64,000 nt of DNA from Micavibrio_C sp965231165 (GTDB lineage Bacteria; Pseudomonadota; Alphaproteobacteria; Micavibrionales; Micavibrionaceae). Under the pieces are notes generated by a model. The model was given only the letters and a program-made list of their open reading frames with translations. It made no database searches and was not told the origin of the DNA. Shown in pieces: positions 42,967-52,714 of the stretch. Each line of letters starts with the position of its first letter. The first letter of the stretch is position 1. Position numbers and translations under genes: made by a program. The DNA lies in assembly GCA_965231165.1 (NCBI GenBank), contig OZ246421.1:2170001-2234000 (forward strand). Reading direction: 5' to 3'.

Positions 42967-43812
42967 TTATTCAGCTACAGCGGCTGTACGGCCGGCAGCG
43001 AATTCGTCGTAGGTGATGAATTTGGCTTTGGCAGCCTCAGCCCAGGCCGCAAAATTTTCTTTCGAAACAACGCGGACTTCGATGGGCATGAAAGCGTGGT
43101 CTTTGCCACAAAGCTCGGAGCACTGACCGTAGTATGTGCCAGTCTTGGTGATCTTGGCCCAGGTTTCGTTGGTACGGCCCGGTACGGCATCGACCTTCAC
43201 GCCGAAGGCGGGCACTGTAAAGCTGTGTAGTACGTCGCTGGCGGTGATGATGAATTGTACCGTTGTATCAACAGGCAGAACCATCGGGTTATCGGCAGAC
43301 AGCAGGCGTTGCTGACCTTTGGAAGCGTCGAGGTCCTTGGTCGGAACCATCACGGAGAGATAGCTCAGGCCATCGAAATCCGGATATTCGAAAGTCCAGT
43401 TCCACTGGTTGCCGGTAACTTTCAGCGTCAGTTCCGGGTTTTCCACGCGGTCTGTGAAATAGAGCAGTTTCAGGGACGGTACGGCGACGATGATCAGGAT
43501 TAGCACCGGTACGACCGTCCAGACAATTTCCAGCGGCACGTTGTGCGTGGTGCTGCTCGGCGTCGGGTTGGCGCGTTCGTTGAAGCGCACCATGACGTAG
43601 ATCAGCAGGAACATCACAAATACCGTGATCCCTGTGATGATCCACATCATCATGTTATGAAAATCATTAATGCGGTCACCAACGGGGGTGACGAATTCCG
43701 AGAAGCCCAGCTGGTACGGCTCCATTCCTGCAGACGCCATGCCCGGCAGGGCAAACAGCGTAAAAACGGCGGCCAGAGCGGCCAGAACGAGCCAGAGAGT
43801 ATTTGTTTTCAT
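42967..43812 (-). CDS. ctaC: Cytochrome c oxidase subunit II
   Basis: Subunit II accepts electrons from cytochrome c through its binuclear CuA centre. I start at the ATG at 43812 (281 residues), which gives a clear signal peptide MKTNTLWLVLAALAAV...GMASA; the frame is open to 43866. Two membrane helices follow (about 45-65 and 85-105), then a periplasmic cupredoxin with the aromatic WNWTFEYP and the CuA ligands in GQCSELCGKDHAFMPIEV. It is the first gene of the leftward oxidase cluster. Confidence 0.96.
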   Translation of the reverse strand: MKTNTLWLVLAALAAVFTLFALPGMASAGMEPYQLGFSEFVTPVGDRINDFHNMMMWIITGITVFVMFLLIYVMVRFNERANPTPSSTTHNVPLEIVWTVVPVLILIIVAVPSLKLLYFTDRVENPELTLKVTGNQWNWTFEYPDFDGLSYLSVMVPTKDLDASKGQQRLLSADNPMVLPVDTTVQFIITASDVLHSFTVPAFGVKVDAVPGRTNETWAKITKTGTYYGQCSELCGKDHAFMPIEVRVVSKENFAAWAEAAKAKFITYDEFAAGRTAAVAE

Positions 43813-43959
43813 GTGTTTAGTATCGCGAACGTTGGAACTGTACAAGTGACCGCAAAACGCTGTCATTTTCAGCCTCTTGATACACCTAAAAAGCTAATAT
43901 GCGCAAGGGGGTAGGCCCTTTTGCCGCTGTTTTGGCGGCGTCATTTTCGTTTACTTATA

Positions 43960-44679
43960 TTATAAGTGGGCGGCGATCAGGACGTAGGCGGCCGCGGTCT
44001 CGGCGCGCAATATGTCCGGCCCCAGCGATACGGGTTTTAAAAACGGCAGATTTCCGGGATATTCGCGTTCTTCGGCGCTGAAGCCACCTTCCGGCCCGAT
44101 CAGGAAGGCCAGTGGCCCGGCGGCGGGCAGGGCGTTTTTCAGCGGCATTGCATCGGCCCGTTCCAGTCCTACGAGCAGGGGAATATCCTGTGGCCAGCTG
44201 CCCAGCCGGGCTTTGAGCGGCATTATGTCATTCAAAACCGGAACGTCGAGACGTTCGCACTGTTCGGCGGCTTCGATGATCTGGGCCATCGTGCGTTCGG
44301 CGTTGATCTGGCGCACTTCGGTGCGGTTGGTAATAACGGGGTGCAGGTCGGTCGCGCCCAGTTCGACGGCTTTTTCAATCAGCCATTCGAATCGGGCCTT
44401 TTTGATCGGGGCGAACAGCAGATGCACCGGGCGGCGCGGCGGCGGTTGCGGGCGGGTTTGTGACTCCAGCGTTAGCACGGCCTTCTTTTTATCGAAGCTT
44501 TGAATGGTGGCATGCCATTCGCCATCGCGGCCATTAAACAGGCGCACGGCGTCACCAACACCCGTGCGCATGACGTTTTTCAGGTAATGGGCTTGGTTGT
44601 CGGGCAGAACGACACTGGCTCCGGTTTGTAAATCCGCGCTAACATAGAGACGCGGCGCTTTGGAAAGATCTTCATTCAT
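43960..44679 (-). CDS. rsmE: 16S rRNA (uracil(1498)-N(3))-methyltransferase
   Basis: RsmE methylates U1498 in helix 44 of 16S rRNA. The SPOUT-fold protein has PRLYVSADLQ near the start, the family motif HLLFAPIKKARFEWLIEKAVELGA, the HPVITNRTEV strand, and the C-terminal knot LAFLIGPEGGFSAEE and SLGPDILRAETAAAYVL. I use the ATG at 44679 (239 residues); the frame open to 44739 would overlap ubiA. It is divergent from ubiA with only 18 bp between the start codons. Confidence 0.93.
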   Translation of the reverse strand: MNEDLSKAPRLYVSADLQTGASVVLPDNQAHYLKNVMRTGVGDAVRLFNGRDGEWHATIQSFDKKKAVLTLESQTRPQPPPRRPVHLLFAPIKKARFEWLIEKAVELGATDLHPVITNRTEVRQINAERTMAQIIEAAEQCERLDVPVLNDIMPLKARLGSWPQDIPLLVGLERADAMPLKNALPAAGPLAFLIGPEGGFSAEEREYPGNLPFLKPVSLGPDILRAETAAAYVLIAAHL

Positions 44680-44697
44680 AGGAACCAGCATAACACC

Positions 44698-45594
44698 ATG
44701 ACCCATACCGATATCAACAGCAAAGGTTGGCTGGCGCATTTACCGCAAGGTCTACAGCCTTTTGCGATATTGATGCGGCTTGACCGGCCCATCGGCACCT
44801 GGCTTCTTCTTCTTCCCGGCTGGTGGGCGATTGCTCTATCCTCTGGTGGCTGGGCGACGATGAACTGGCATGATGCGTGGTTGTTCGTATTGTTTGGTGT
44901 TGGCGCGGTGGTGATGCGCGGCGCGGGCTGCGTTATCAATGATCTGTGGGACCGCGATTTTGACCGTGCGGTGGAACGCACCCGTTTGCGGCCTTTGGCT
45001 TCCGGCGCGATTAACGTTAAGGCGGCGCTGGGGTTTCTTTGTATATTATTACTGACGGGGCTGGCGATTTTGCTGCAGTTGCCGTTGGTGGCGATATTGC
45101 TTGGTATACTGACCTTGCCGCTGATCGTGACTTATCCGCTGATGAAACGTGTGACGTGGTGGCCGCAATTTTTCCTCGGTATCACTTTTAATTTCGGAGC
45201 GTTGATGGGCTGGGCGGCGGTGACGGGCGTGATCGGATTGCCCGCACTGCTGATTTATATAGGCGGTATTTTCTGGACGCTGGGGTACGACACCATCTAC
45301 GCCCATCAGGACAAGGATGACGATGCGCTGATCGGCGTCAAATCCACCGCCCGCAAATTCGCCAGCGCCAGCAAGGCATGGGTGGCCGGTTTTTATGCGG
45401 CGGCTTTCATATTGATGGCGCTGGGCTTCTTGATCGCCGGGGTCGGCTTGTCGGGCGTCTTGTTGCTGGCGGCGGCTGCGCATCTGTTTTGGCAGGTACG
45501 CACATGGAATATGAATGATCCGGCCAATTCACTGCGGATTTTCAAATCCAACCGCGATTTCGGGCTGGTCCTGTTGCTGGCAGCGGCTTGCTAG
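44698..45594 (+). CDS. ubiA: 4-hydroxybenzoate polyprenyltransferase
   Basis: UbiA attaches the isoprenoid tail to 4-hydroxybenzoate in ubiquinone synthesis at the inner membrane. The 298-residue polytopic protein has the first Asp-rich motif NDLWDRDFDRAVERTRLRPLA and the second DTIYAHQDKDDDALIGVKST, both needed for Mg-diphosphate binding, and the usual nine-helix pattern. ATG 44698 is 18 bp from the rsmE start on the other strand. The palindromic repeat at 45615 lies just downstream. Confidence 0.94.
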   Translation: MTHTDINSKGWLAHLPQGLQPFAILMRLDRPIGTWLLLLPGWWAIALSSGGWATMNWHDAWLFVLFGVGAVVMRGAGCVINDLWDRDFDRAVERTRLRPLASGAINVKAALGFLCILLLTGLAILLQLPLVAILLGILTLPLIVTYPLMKRVTWWPQFFLGITFNFGALMGWAAVTGVIGLPALLIYIGGIFWTLGYDTIYAHQDKDDDALIGVKSTARKFASASKAWVAGFYAAAFILMALGFLIAGVGLSGVLLLAAAAHLFWQVRTWNMNDPANSLRIFKSNRDFGLVLLLAAAC

Positions 45595-45614
45595 GGTCTT
45601 CATCTTTACCCACC

Positions 45615-45698
45615 GTCATCCCCCGACTTGTTCGGGGGATCCATTCAGCCGCTTGCGTGAATTTTGAAATGGATTCCCCGGATAAACCGGGGAATGAC
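45615..45698. repeat. Nested palindromic intergenic repeat
   Basis: Two hairpins face each other: GTCATCCCCCGA/TCGGGGGATCCAT and ATGGATTCCCCGG/CCGGGGAATGAC. The architecture is that of the element at 19543, and the two share the GGATTCCCCG...CGGGGAATGAC half. It lies between the 3' ends of convergent ubiA and the glutamate dehydrogenase gene and may end both transcripts. Confidence 0.8.
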
Positions 45699-45711
45699 AT
45701 AGGAAGATGTT

Positions 45712-48700
45712 CTATGCTTCCACTAAGCTGCGGATTCTCTGTTCGGCGACGATCAGCATTGAGATTTCGGGGATTGTGGTTTTTTCGATGTCCAGCAATA
45801 CCTGCTCGACGTTGTTGATGTCTCCGGCGCGGGTGTTTAGCCAGTGGGTCAGCAGGCTTGCGCTATCCTTCTTGCCTGATTTTACTTTACCGGCTTCCTT
45901 CAGTACGCGGATGGCCAGCGTTGTTTGCACCTCATAGAGACGGTCAACGACATTGCTAATCACTTCGGCGGCCCAGCGGTCGTCCGATTTCAAGGCACGG
46001 GCTTTGGCGCGCATCGGGCTGATGCGGAAATATTCCCCGATCTCAAAATAGGTGATCGCTGTTGTGGTGATATCGGTTTTGCATTCATTGCCGATACGGA
46101 TGATGTCACAGGCGGCGCCCAGCATTGGAATCGTTGCAATACGGCGCGCCATATCCTTGGGCAGGCCGTCGCCGATCAGTTCCGCCGTGCGGGTATCGAT
46201 CATTTCACGACGTTTGGGCGTCATGACTTTTTCGATATGATTGGTGTAATCCAGAATGCCGGCACGGAAACCGCTGTCGCGCTTGATATCGGGTTTGCGA
46301 CCCAGACGGGTCAGGAACCACAATGTTTCGCGTTCAGCGGTGCGCTCAATTTCACGCAAGGCCGCCAGTTGGACCGTGCCGGAAACTTTGCCGTCGAGCG
46401 CTTCGATGTCCTGCCAGAGTTGACTCAGGCCGAAGGCGTTGACGACGATGATCCAGGCGCGGGCGACATCGGCGCTGGAAGCGCCTGTTTTATCCATCAT
46501 GCTGCGCACGAAGGTCGGTCCCATGCGGTTGATCAACTGGAACGATAGATTGGTCGCGATGATCTCACGGTGCAGGCGGTGGCGCAGAATTTCCGTGCGA
46601 TACGGTTTTTGCAGCGGCACCGGGAAGTAATGCACCAGCCAGTCCTGCATGTCTTCATGGTCAGGGATGTTAGTCGCCAGCAGATCGCGGGTAAATTGGA
46701 TTTTTGCATAGGCTTGCAACAGGCTTAGTTCCGGGCGGGTCAGGCCTTTGCCCTCTTTCCGGCGTTCCGTCAGTTCTTCATCAGTCGGCAGGCCGTCGAG
46801 CTTGCGGTCGAGGTCGGCGGTGCGTTCCAGATCATGCATGAAACCGATATGCGCGGGCACCTGATCGGGCGCCTGCAATTCCATTAGGCTCAAGCCTTGC
46901 GTTTGCTGATAGTTGTGGCGCAGGACAAGGCCCGATACTTCCTCGGTCATGCTGGCCAGTAGCTTGTTGCGCTTGGCTGTATCCATGTTGTGCTTGCCGC
47001 TGCCCATGATGTCGGTCATCAGGATCTTGATGTTGACTTCATGGTCGGACGAATCGACGCCGCCGGAATTGTCGATGAAGTCGGCATTCAGGCGTACGCC
47101 GTGCAAGGCGAGTTCGACGCGGGCGCGCTGGGTCAGGGCCAGGTTCGCGCCTTCGCCGATAACGGCGGCGCGAATGTCCCGTGCATTAACGCGCAGCGCG
47201 TCGTTGCCCTTGTCGCCGACTTCGGACTGGGTTTCAGCCGTGGCTTTGATATAGGTGCCAATGCCACCAAACCAGAGCAATTCGACTTCTTTTTTCAGCA
47301 TCGCCTGAATCAGTTCGGGCGGCGATACTTTGTCCTTGTCGATATTGTAGAGCTTGCGGATTTCCGGGGTCAGACTCAGGCTTTTTTCGGTGCGGCTGAA
47401 AATGCGCCCGCCTTTGGAGAGCTTTTTCTCATCGTAACCATCCCAGCCTTTTACGTCCTTGAACAGGCGTTCGCGTTCTTTAAAGCTTGAAGCGGCATCC
47501 GGTGCGGGGTCGATGAAGATATGCGCGTGGTTGAAAGCGCCGATCAGCTGAATATGCGGGGACAGCAGCATGCCGTTGCCGAACACATCGCCGCCCATAT
47601 CGCCGACACCGATGACGGTGAAGGGTTGTTTCTGGATGTCCTTGCCCATTTCGCGGAAATGGCGTTTGACCGATTCCCAGCCGCCGCGCGCGGTGATGCC
47701 CATTTTCTTGTGGTCATAACCGGCGGAACCGCCGGACGCAAACGCATCGCCCAGCCAGTGGCCGTATTCGATGGAGAGCGCGTTGGCGGTATCGGAGAAG
47801 GTCGCGGTGCCTTTGTCGGCAGCGACGACCAGATACGGATCGTCCTGATCGCGGCGCACGACATTCTTCGGTGGAATGACTTTGCCGCCCTTGCTGTTAT
47901 CGGTGATATCGAGCAGACCACGGATGAAGATCTTGTAGCATTCGATGCCTTCCTGCAGATAAGCGGGACGACCGCCTTCCTTCGGTGGCTGTTTGACGAC
48001 GAAGCCGCCCTTGGCGCCCATCGGCACAATGACCGAGTTTTTGACCTGCTGCGTTTTCATCAGACCGAGAATTTCGACGCGGAAATCTTCGTGGCGGTCA
48101 GACCAGCGGATGCCGCCGCGTGAAATCCAGTCGCTGCGCAGATGCACGGCCTCTACGCGCGGAGAGTAAACAAAAATCTCGCGGAAGGGTTTCGGCTCGG
48201 GCAGGTCGGCAATGGCGCCGCTGTTCAGTTTTAGCGAGAGCCATGCCTTGGGTTCACCGCTTTGGTCTTTCTGATAGAAGTTTGTACGCAGAGTGGCGTT
48301 TACGAGGCTGGTGACGCTGCGCAGGATGCGGTCTTCATCGAGAGAATCCACGCTTTGCAGCGCGCCTTCGATGGCGTTGTTGATGGCGGCGCCTTTATTG
48401 GCGGATTCTTTTTGTTTCGATGGATCGAAATAGGCTTTGAACAGGTCGATGATCAGGCGGCAGATGAACGGGTGTCTGGTCAGCGCCGTTTCAATATAGA
48501 ATTTGCCGAATGGGTTGTCGGTCTGGCGCAGGTAACGCACGTAAGCGCGCATGACGGTGATGTCGCGCCAGTCGAGTCCGGCGGACAGCACCAGACGGTT
48601 CAGGCTGTCGTTTTCCATTTCGCCATACCAGATGCGGGCAAAAGCATCTTCAAATTTGGCTTTGGTCTCGGTGGCTTTCTTGTCGAAATAGGGCGCGTGG

Positions 48701-50445
48701 CCGTCTTTCATGTCGAGGCTGAAATCGTGAATCCAGATGGTTTCTTCGCAGCCTGCGGGCTTTACCGGGAAGGGCAATTCCGAAACCGTACGCAGACCCA
48801 TGTTTTCCAGCAGGGGCAGGGCGTCGGAAAGCACCACGGGCGTACCCCTGTGATACATTTTCAGACGCACCTGATGCGGGGCGCAGGTGTAATCCTTGTA
48901 AAGGTCGAGAGCCAGACGCGATCCGGCAAGGGCGTCCTCGATCTTGGAGATGTCATGCAGCGTTTGCTTGGGCAGGTAAGATTCCTGATAACCGATGGGG
49001 AAGGCCTGGCCGTAGCGCTGGACGATGACGGTAATCGCCTGATCATCATCGATTTTGGTTTGCAGCGCTTCGGTGAGTTTTTCGCTCCAGACGCGGCCTG
49101 CTTCCTGCAACTTGGCTTCGATATTAGCGGTTTTGTATTCGGTGATGCTATCAGCGCCGATATTGATGATGAACATTACGCGGGCCAGCGGTGAATCGTC
49201 GAGCGTTGTGTAGAAACTGCCGCAGGTACCTTTGAATTCTTCTTCCAGAATGTGCTGGAATTTTACGCGTAGGCGCGTGTCGTAGCGGTCGCGCGGCACA
49301 TAGACGAGGCAGGAAATAAAACGGTTGAAGATGTCCTTGCGGCTATAGAGCGCGATGCGCTGGCGCTCCTGCAGTAGCAGGATGCTTTTCGCGGTTTTTA
49401 GCAGGCGCGGCAGTTTGATCTGGAACAGTTCGTCGCGCGGATATTTCTCAAGAATATGGCGCAGCGCTTTGTAATCGTGCGAACCGGGTTTGAAACCGGA
49501 TTCTTTCATCACGACAGCCGCTTTGCGGCGCAGGTACGGAATATCGTCGATGCTGCGGGAATAGGTGACCGATGTAAACAAACCTATAAACAGTACGGCC
49601 CCGATCACAGCGCCGTGTTTGTCGAATTGGCGTACGGCGATGGCATCGAGCGGTACGGCACGGTGTACGGTTGAGCGCCGTCCCAGTTTCGTCACGATCA
49701 GCGGTGGAAGCTCGCTGTTGGCCAGCAGCAGATCGACGGGCAGGCCGTCGCTGCCGCCCTCGTTAATGTAACTGATGTTATCGCGCAGCAGTCCGAGACC
49801 CGAACCCTCTGCCGCGACGGTTTTACCCTTGGAGAATTTATAGGTGCGGCAACCCAGCAATGTGAAATTATCGTTATAGATGTAATCAAGGAAGGCGGTG
49901 AATTCATCAGGATCGTTTTCCGGCCATGACGGCGGTGCCAGACGTAACGCCGTCTGGCAGGACTTGACCTGTTCCTTGATGTCACGCCAGTCGGATGTTG
50001 CTAGTTTCACGTCGCGCAGGACGTTCTCGATGTCGGTTTTCAGTTCATCCATCATCGGCTGGGTCAGTACGGTGTCCAGCTCGATATGCATGTGGGATTG
50101 CGGTGTTTTTGCGCCTTGCAGAATGGGATGCAGCAGCAGCGTGATGATTTTGCCATGCCGAACGATTTCAGAGGCCACTGAATCGACGAGGAACGCCATA
50201 TCATCGTTGACGATATCGATGACGGTGCGGGATTTCGAGCCTGCGCCCATGATGCCGACATGCACGGCGCCCTTGCCGGATTTGCGGCTGGCAGAGAGGG
50301 CGTTATGCAGTTTCACCACCAGCTTTTTATCAGCATCGTTCAGACGGGTACGATCACCCGCCGGGATTTTGCTGAAAAATTCTTTTTCAAAAGAGGATGA
50401 GGAAGAAGAGGCTGCTTTGGCTTTGGGGCTCGATGTTTTCGGCAT
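45712..50445 (-). CDS. gdhB: NAD-specific glutamate dehydrogenase, large (~180 kDa) form
   Basis: The 1,577-residue enzyme belongs to the large NAD-GDH family (about 1,600 residues) that oxidises glutamate to 2-oxoglutarate and ammonia for catabolism. The catalytic part has GGIRWSDRHEDFRVEILG, VIVPMGAKGGFVVKQPP with active-site lysines, the NAD domain VIGVGDMGGDVFGNGML, and VIGEGANLALTQRARVE. The long N-terminal part (to about 700) contains regulatory ACT-like modules and starts with a Ser-rich basic stretch. TAAGG precedes the ATG. It is monocistronic. 2-oxoglutarate supply and amino-acid use fit the nearby phenylalanine degradation operon. Confidence 0.96.
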   Translation of the reverse strand: MPKTSSPKAKAASSSSSSFEKEFFSKIPAGDRTRLNDADKKLVVKLHNALSASRKSGKGAVHVGIMGAGSKSRTVIDIVNDDMAFLVDSVASEIVRHGKIITLLLHPILQGAKTPQSHMHIELDTVLTQPMMDELKTDIENVLRDVKLATSDWRDIKEQVKSCQTALRLAPPSWPENDPDEFTAFLDYIYNDNFTLLGCRTYKFSKGKTVAAEGSGLGLLRDNISYINEGGSDGLPVDLLLANSELPPLIVTKLGRRSTVHRAVPLDAIAVRQFDKHGAVIGAVLFIGLFTSVTYSRSIDDIPYLRRKAAVVMKESGFKPGSHDYKALRHILEKYPRDELFQIKLPRLLKTAKSILLLQERQRIALYSRKDIFNRFISCLVYVPRDRYDTRLRVKFQHILEEEFKGTCGSFYTTLDDSPLARVMFIINIGADSITEYKTANIEAKLQEAGRVWSEKLTEALQTKIDDDQAITVIVQRYGQAFPIGYQESYLPKQTLHDISKIEDALAGSRLALDLYKDYTCAPHQVRLKMYHRGTPVVLSDALPLLENMGLRTVSELPFPVKPAGCEETIWIHDFSLDMKDGHAPYFDKKATETKAKFEDAFARIWYGEMENDSLNRLVLSAGLDWRDITVMRAYVRYLRQTDNPFGKFYIETALTRHPFICRLIIDLFKAYFDPSKQKESANKGAAINNAIEGALQSVDSLDEDRILRSVTSLVNATLRTNFYQKDQSGEPKAWLSLKLNSGAIADLPEPKPFREIFVYSPRVEAVHLRSDWISRGGIRWSDRHEDFRVEILGLMKTQQVKNSVIVPMGAKGGFVVKQPPKEGGRPAYLQEGIECYKIFIRGLLDITDNSKGGKVIPPKNVVRRDQDDPYLVVAADKGTATFSDTANALSIEYGHWLGDAFASGGSAGYDHKKMGITARGGWESVKRHFREMGKDIQKQPFTVIGVGDMGGDVFGNGMLLSPHIQLIGAFNHAHIFIDPAPDAASSFKERERLFKDVKGWDGYDEKKLSKGGRIFSRTEKSLSLTPEIRKLYNIDKDKVSPPELIQAMLKKEVELLWFGGIGTYIKATAETQSEVGDKGNDALRVNARDIRAAVIGEGANLALTQRARVELALHGVRLNADFIDNSGGVDSSDHEVNIKILMTDIMGSGKHNMDTAKRNKLLASMTEEVSGLVLRHNYQQTQGLSLMELQAPDQVPAHIGFMHDLERTADLDRKLDGLPTDEELTERRKEGKGLTRPELSLLQAYAKIQFTRDLLATNIPDHEDMQDWLVHYFPVPLQKPYRTEILRHRLHREIIATNLSFQLINRMGPTFVRSMMDKTGASSADVARAWIIVVNAFGLSQLWQDIEALDGKVSGTVQLAALREIERTAERETLWFLTRLGRKPDIKRDSGFRAGILDYTNHIEKVMTPKRREMIDTRTAELIGDGLPKDMARRIATIPMLGAACDIIRIGNECKTDITTTAITYFEIGEYFRISPMRAKARALKSDDRWAAEVISNVVDRLYEVQTTLAIRVLKEAGKVKSGKKDSASLLTHWLNTRAGDINNVEQVLLDIEKTTIPEISMLIVAEQRIRSLVEA

Positions 50446-50557
50446 GATAACCTTACAGAAAAAGTGGACAACAAATACGCGGTGTCTTCCCTTGCCCGGG
50501 GACAGTCGTTAGGGATGAGAATAGACCTTAAACCCGTAACAGAAACAAGTGTGAACC

Positions 50558-51226
50558 ATGTGTGGCCGCTATGCAATTTATGCTGCACCGCATAGACTTA
50601 TAGAACTGTTCGGCTCGGAAATAATTCCCAATTTTCCGGCGCGCTATAATGCCGCGCCGCTGCAGGACCTCCCTGTTATTGTAAAGAACCGGATCGGCCT
50701 GGCGCGCTGGGGTTTGCTGCCGCCGTGGGCTGAGCGCGACGATAAGGGATTATGTGCAAAGATGATCAATGCGCGCAGCGAAACAGTTTCCGAAAAACCG
50801 GCTTTCCGCGATAGCTGGGAGAAGAATCGCCGCTGCCTGATTCCGGTCAATGGTTTTTATGAATGGAAAGGTGAGGGCGATGCCAAACAGGCTTACTACC
50901 TGCATCATAAAACCGCCGATGTGATTGCATTTGCCGGGTTGTGGGCGAAGAAGGATGATCTGGTCACTTTTACGGTTTTGACCAAGGATGCGGACGCGGC
51001 GATTGCCGATATTCATCACCGCATGCCGGTGATGTTCACGCCGGACCAGGCAGCCGCATGGTTTGCAGCGGATGAGTACGGGGCGTTTGACATGATCAAG
51101 CAGGCGACAGGGCGCGATACGGTTTTCCGCCCGGTGGGGCGTGACGTCGGCAAAGTCGCCAATGACCATGAAGGGTTGATGGCGGAAACGCTTACGAATT
51201 CCAGTCAGACAGCGCTTTTAGTATAA
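50558..51226 (+). CDS. yedK: SRAP-domain protein (YedK/HMCES family)
   Basis: SRAP proteins cross-link covalently to abasic sites in single-stranded DNA. Cys2, exposed after Met removal, is the attacking residue: the protein begins MCGRYAIYAAPHRL. The 222 residues further show NAAPLQDLPVIV, MINARSETVSEKPAFRDSW, RRCLIPVNGFYEWK with the catalytic Glu, and IADIHHRMPVMF with the catalytic His. Length is typical. The 3' end overlaps the convergent gene at 51192 by 35 bp. Confidence 0.92.
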   Translation: MCGRYAIYAAPHRLIELFGSEIIPNFPARYNAAPLQDLPVIVKNRIGLARWGLLPPWAERDDKGLCAKMINARSETVSEKPAFRDSWEKNRRCLIPVNGFYEWKGEGDAKQAYYLHHKTADVIAFAGLWAKKDDLVTFTVLTKDADAAIADIHHRMPVMFTPDQAAAWFAADEYGAFDMIKQATGRDTVFRPVGRDVGKVANDHEGLMAETLTNSSQTALLV

Positions 51227-51509
51227 GCGCAGGCAGAACAAGGTAAAACGCCACCAGATTGATCTTTAACACTTGTCTGCGCAGGAATATGCCGCAGGCG
51301 ACGATCAAGGCGCCGTAACCGAGCAGCGAAAATCCCAGCATGTTGAACAAGGCCACTTTGCTCGCGTCGACGGCATCGCCATCAACGCCGATAAAGAACG
51401 GTTTCACCAGCAACAGGCCGATGCCGATACCGGCTGAAATGACGGCGTTGCGCATGACCCGGTTATATTTCTTCTGTTCACGGGCTTCCGGATCGTTCCA
51501 GGGCATCAT
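51192..51509 (-). CDS. Hypothetical membrane protein (105 aa)
   Basis: Three hydrophobic helices are seen (VISAGIGIGLLLVKPFFIGV, ALFNMLGFSLLGYGALIVACGIFL, LVAFYLVLPALILKAL) after a short charged N-terminus (MMPWNDPEAREQKKYNRVM). The family is unknown. It is convergent with the yedK gene and overlaps its 3' end by 35 bp. ATG 51509 could also be read from the second Met. Confidence 0.6.
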   Translation of the reverse strand: MMPWNDPEAREQKKYNRVMRNAVISAGIGIGLLLVKPFFIGVDGDAVDASKVALFNMLGFSLLGYGALIVACGIFLRRQVLKINLVAFYLVLPALILKALSDWNS

Positions 51510-51633
51510 GACGGCGGTTCCTGTATGTTTAAGCTTTTGTTATATAATGATAATTTCAGATTTCTTGTGGCGGGGGCGGCAACAATGTTATTTATTCTAT
51601 GGTTAAACGGCTTTTATGGCAATGGAGAGACTT

Positions 51634-51813
51634 ATGAAACAAGATCAAAAGAATACAGATTCTGGCGTCACAACCCTGCGCAGCAAATTCTGTGACGGTA
51701 ACGAAGGCAAACTGGTAACGGCAGCACAGGCAGCGGCTACCCGCGAATGCCAATACCCGCAGCAGTCACCCGTGCAGCAGCACGAAAAGTTCGAGCCGTT
51801 CGGCAACAACTAA
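51634..51813 (+). CDS. Small hypothetical protein (59 aa)
   Basis: The ATG at 51634 is preceded by GGAGAG; ATG 51616 is an alternative start. The 59-residue hydrophilic product is Gln-rich with two Cys (SKFCDGNEGK and RECQYPQQS) and no signal or membrane segment. I do not recognise it. It stands alone between divergent and convergent neighbours, 12 bp before the 3-hydroxybutyrate dehydrogenase stop. Confidence 0.45.
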   Translation: MKQDQKNTDSGVTTLRSKFCDGNEGKLVTAAQAAATRECQYPQQSPVQQHEKFEPFGNN

Positions 51814-51825
51814 TTCTGATTTTCT

Positions 51826-52614
51826 TTAGCGCGCCGTCCAGCCGCCATCCACTGGTAAAGATGTGCCGGTGATGTTGCTGGCGGCGTCGCTGCATAAAAA
51901 TACCGCTAGTGCGCCCAGTTGGTCCACCTCGACGAATTTCTTCGTCGGCTGCGGCTGCATCATAATTTTCTCGACCACTTCGGCTTCGGAAATACCGTGT
52001 ACTTTTGCCTGGTCCTTGATCTGGTTTTGCACCAGCGGCGTATTGACGTAGCCGGGGCAGATGGCGTTGCAGGTGATGTTCTGCGTCGCGGTTTCGAGCG
52101 CAATGGTTTTGGTCATGCCGATCATGCCGTGCTTGGCGGCGATATAGGCGCTTTTGAATGGTGATGCGACAAGGCCGTGTGCTGACGCGATATTGATCAC
52201 ACGGCCCCAGCCTTTCTTTTTCATGCCGGGCAGGCAGGCCTTGGTAGTGTGGAAAGCGGAATTAAGGTTGATGGCGATGATCGCGTCCCATTTTTCTTCC
52301 GGGAATTCGTCGATGGGGCTGACGAACTGGATGCCCGCGTTATTGACCAGAATATCCACGGCCCCGAATTGCGTGACAGCGCCCTCGCACATCTTGCGGA
52401 TTTGCTCGGGTTTGGTCATGTCAGCGCCATCATAAATGGCTTTGACTTTGTATTTCGTTTCTATCTCTGCGCGGGTCTTTTCAATCTCACTGGTATCACC
52501 CAGACCGTTGATGACCACGTTGATGCCCTGCTGCGCCAATGCGTGTGCAATCCCGAGGCCGATGCCGCTGGTCGATCCCGTAATCAGGGCGGTTTTTCCG
52601 GTGAGGTGGGGCAT
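51826..52614 (-). CDS. bdhA: 3-hydroxybutyrate dehydrogenase
   Basis: This is a 262-residue classical SDR enzyme that interconverts D-3-hydroxybutyrate and acetoacetate with NAD. It has the cofactor loop TGSTSGIGLGIA, NNAGIQFVSPIDEFPEEKWD, INIASAHGLVASPFKSAY with the catalytic Ser region, and YIAAKHG (YxxxK). ICPGYVNTPLVQNQIKDQA is very typical of bacterial 3-hydroxybutyrate dehydrogenases. It is divergent from the hpd operon, whose product acetoacetate is its substrate. Confidence 0.92.
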   Translation of the reverse strand: MPHLTGKTALITGSTSGIGLGIAHALAQQGINVVINGLGDTSEIEKTRAEIETKYKVKAIYDGADMTKPEQIRKMCEGAVTQFGAVDILVNNAGIQFVSPIDEFPEEKWDAIIAINLNSAFHTTKACLPGMKKKGWGRVINIASAHGLVASPFKSAYIAAKHGMIGMTKTIALETATQNITCNAICPGYVNTPLVQNQIKDQAKVHGISEAEVVEKIMMQPQPTKKFVEVDQLGALAVFLCSDAASNITGTSLPVDGGWTAR

Positions 52615-52714
52615 GGCGCTGGTCTCTTTGTTGTGGCTGTCGTTTCAGATTTAGGGAGAGCCTAGAGCGCTCTTACTTCAAGGACAAGAGGTGAGTAACG
52701 ATAAGCGTTTGTCG

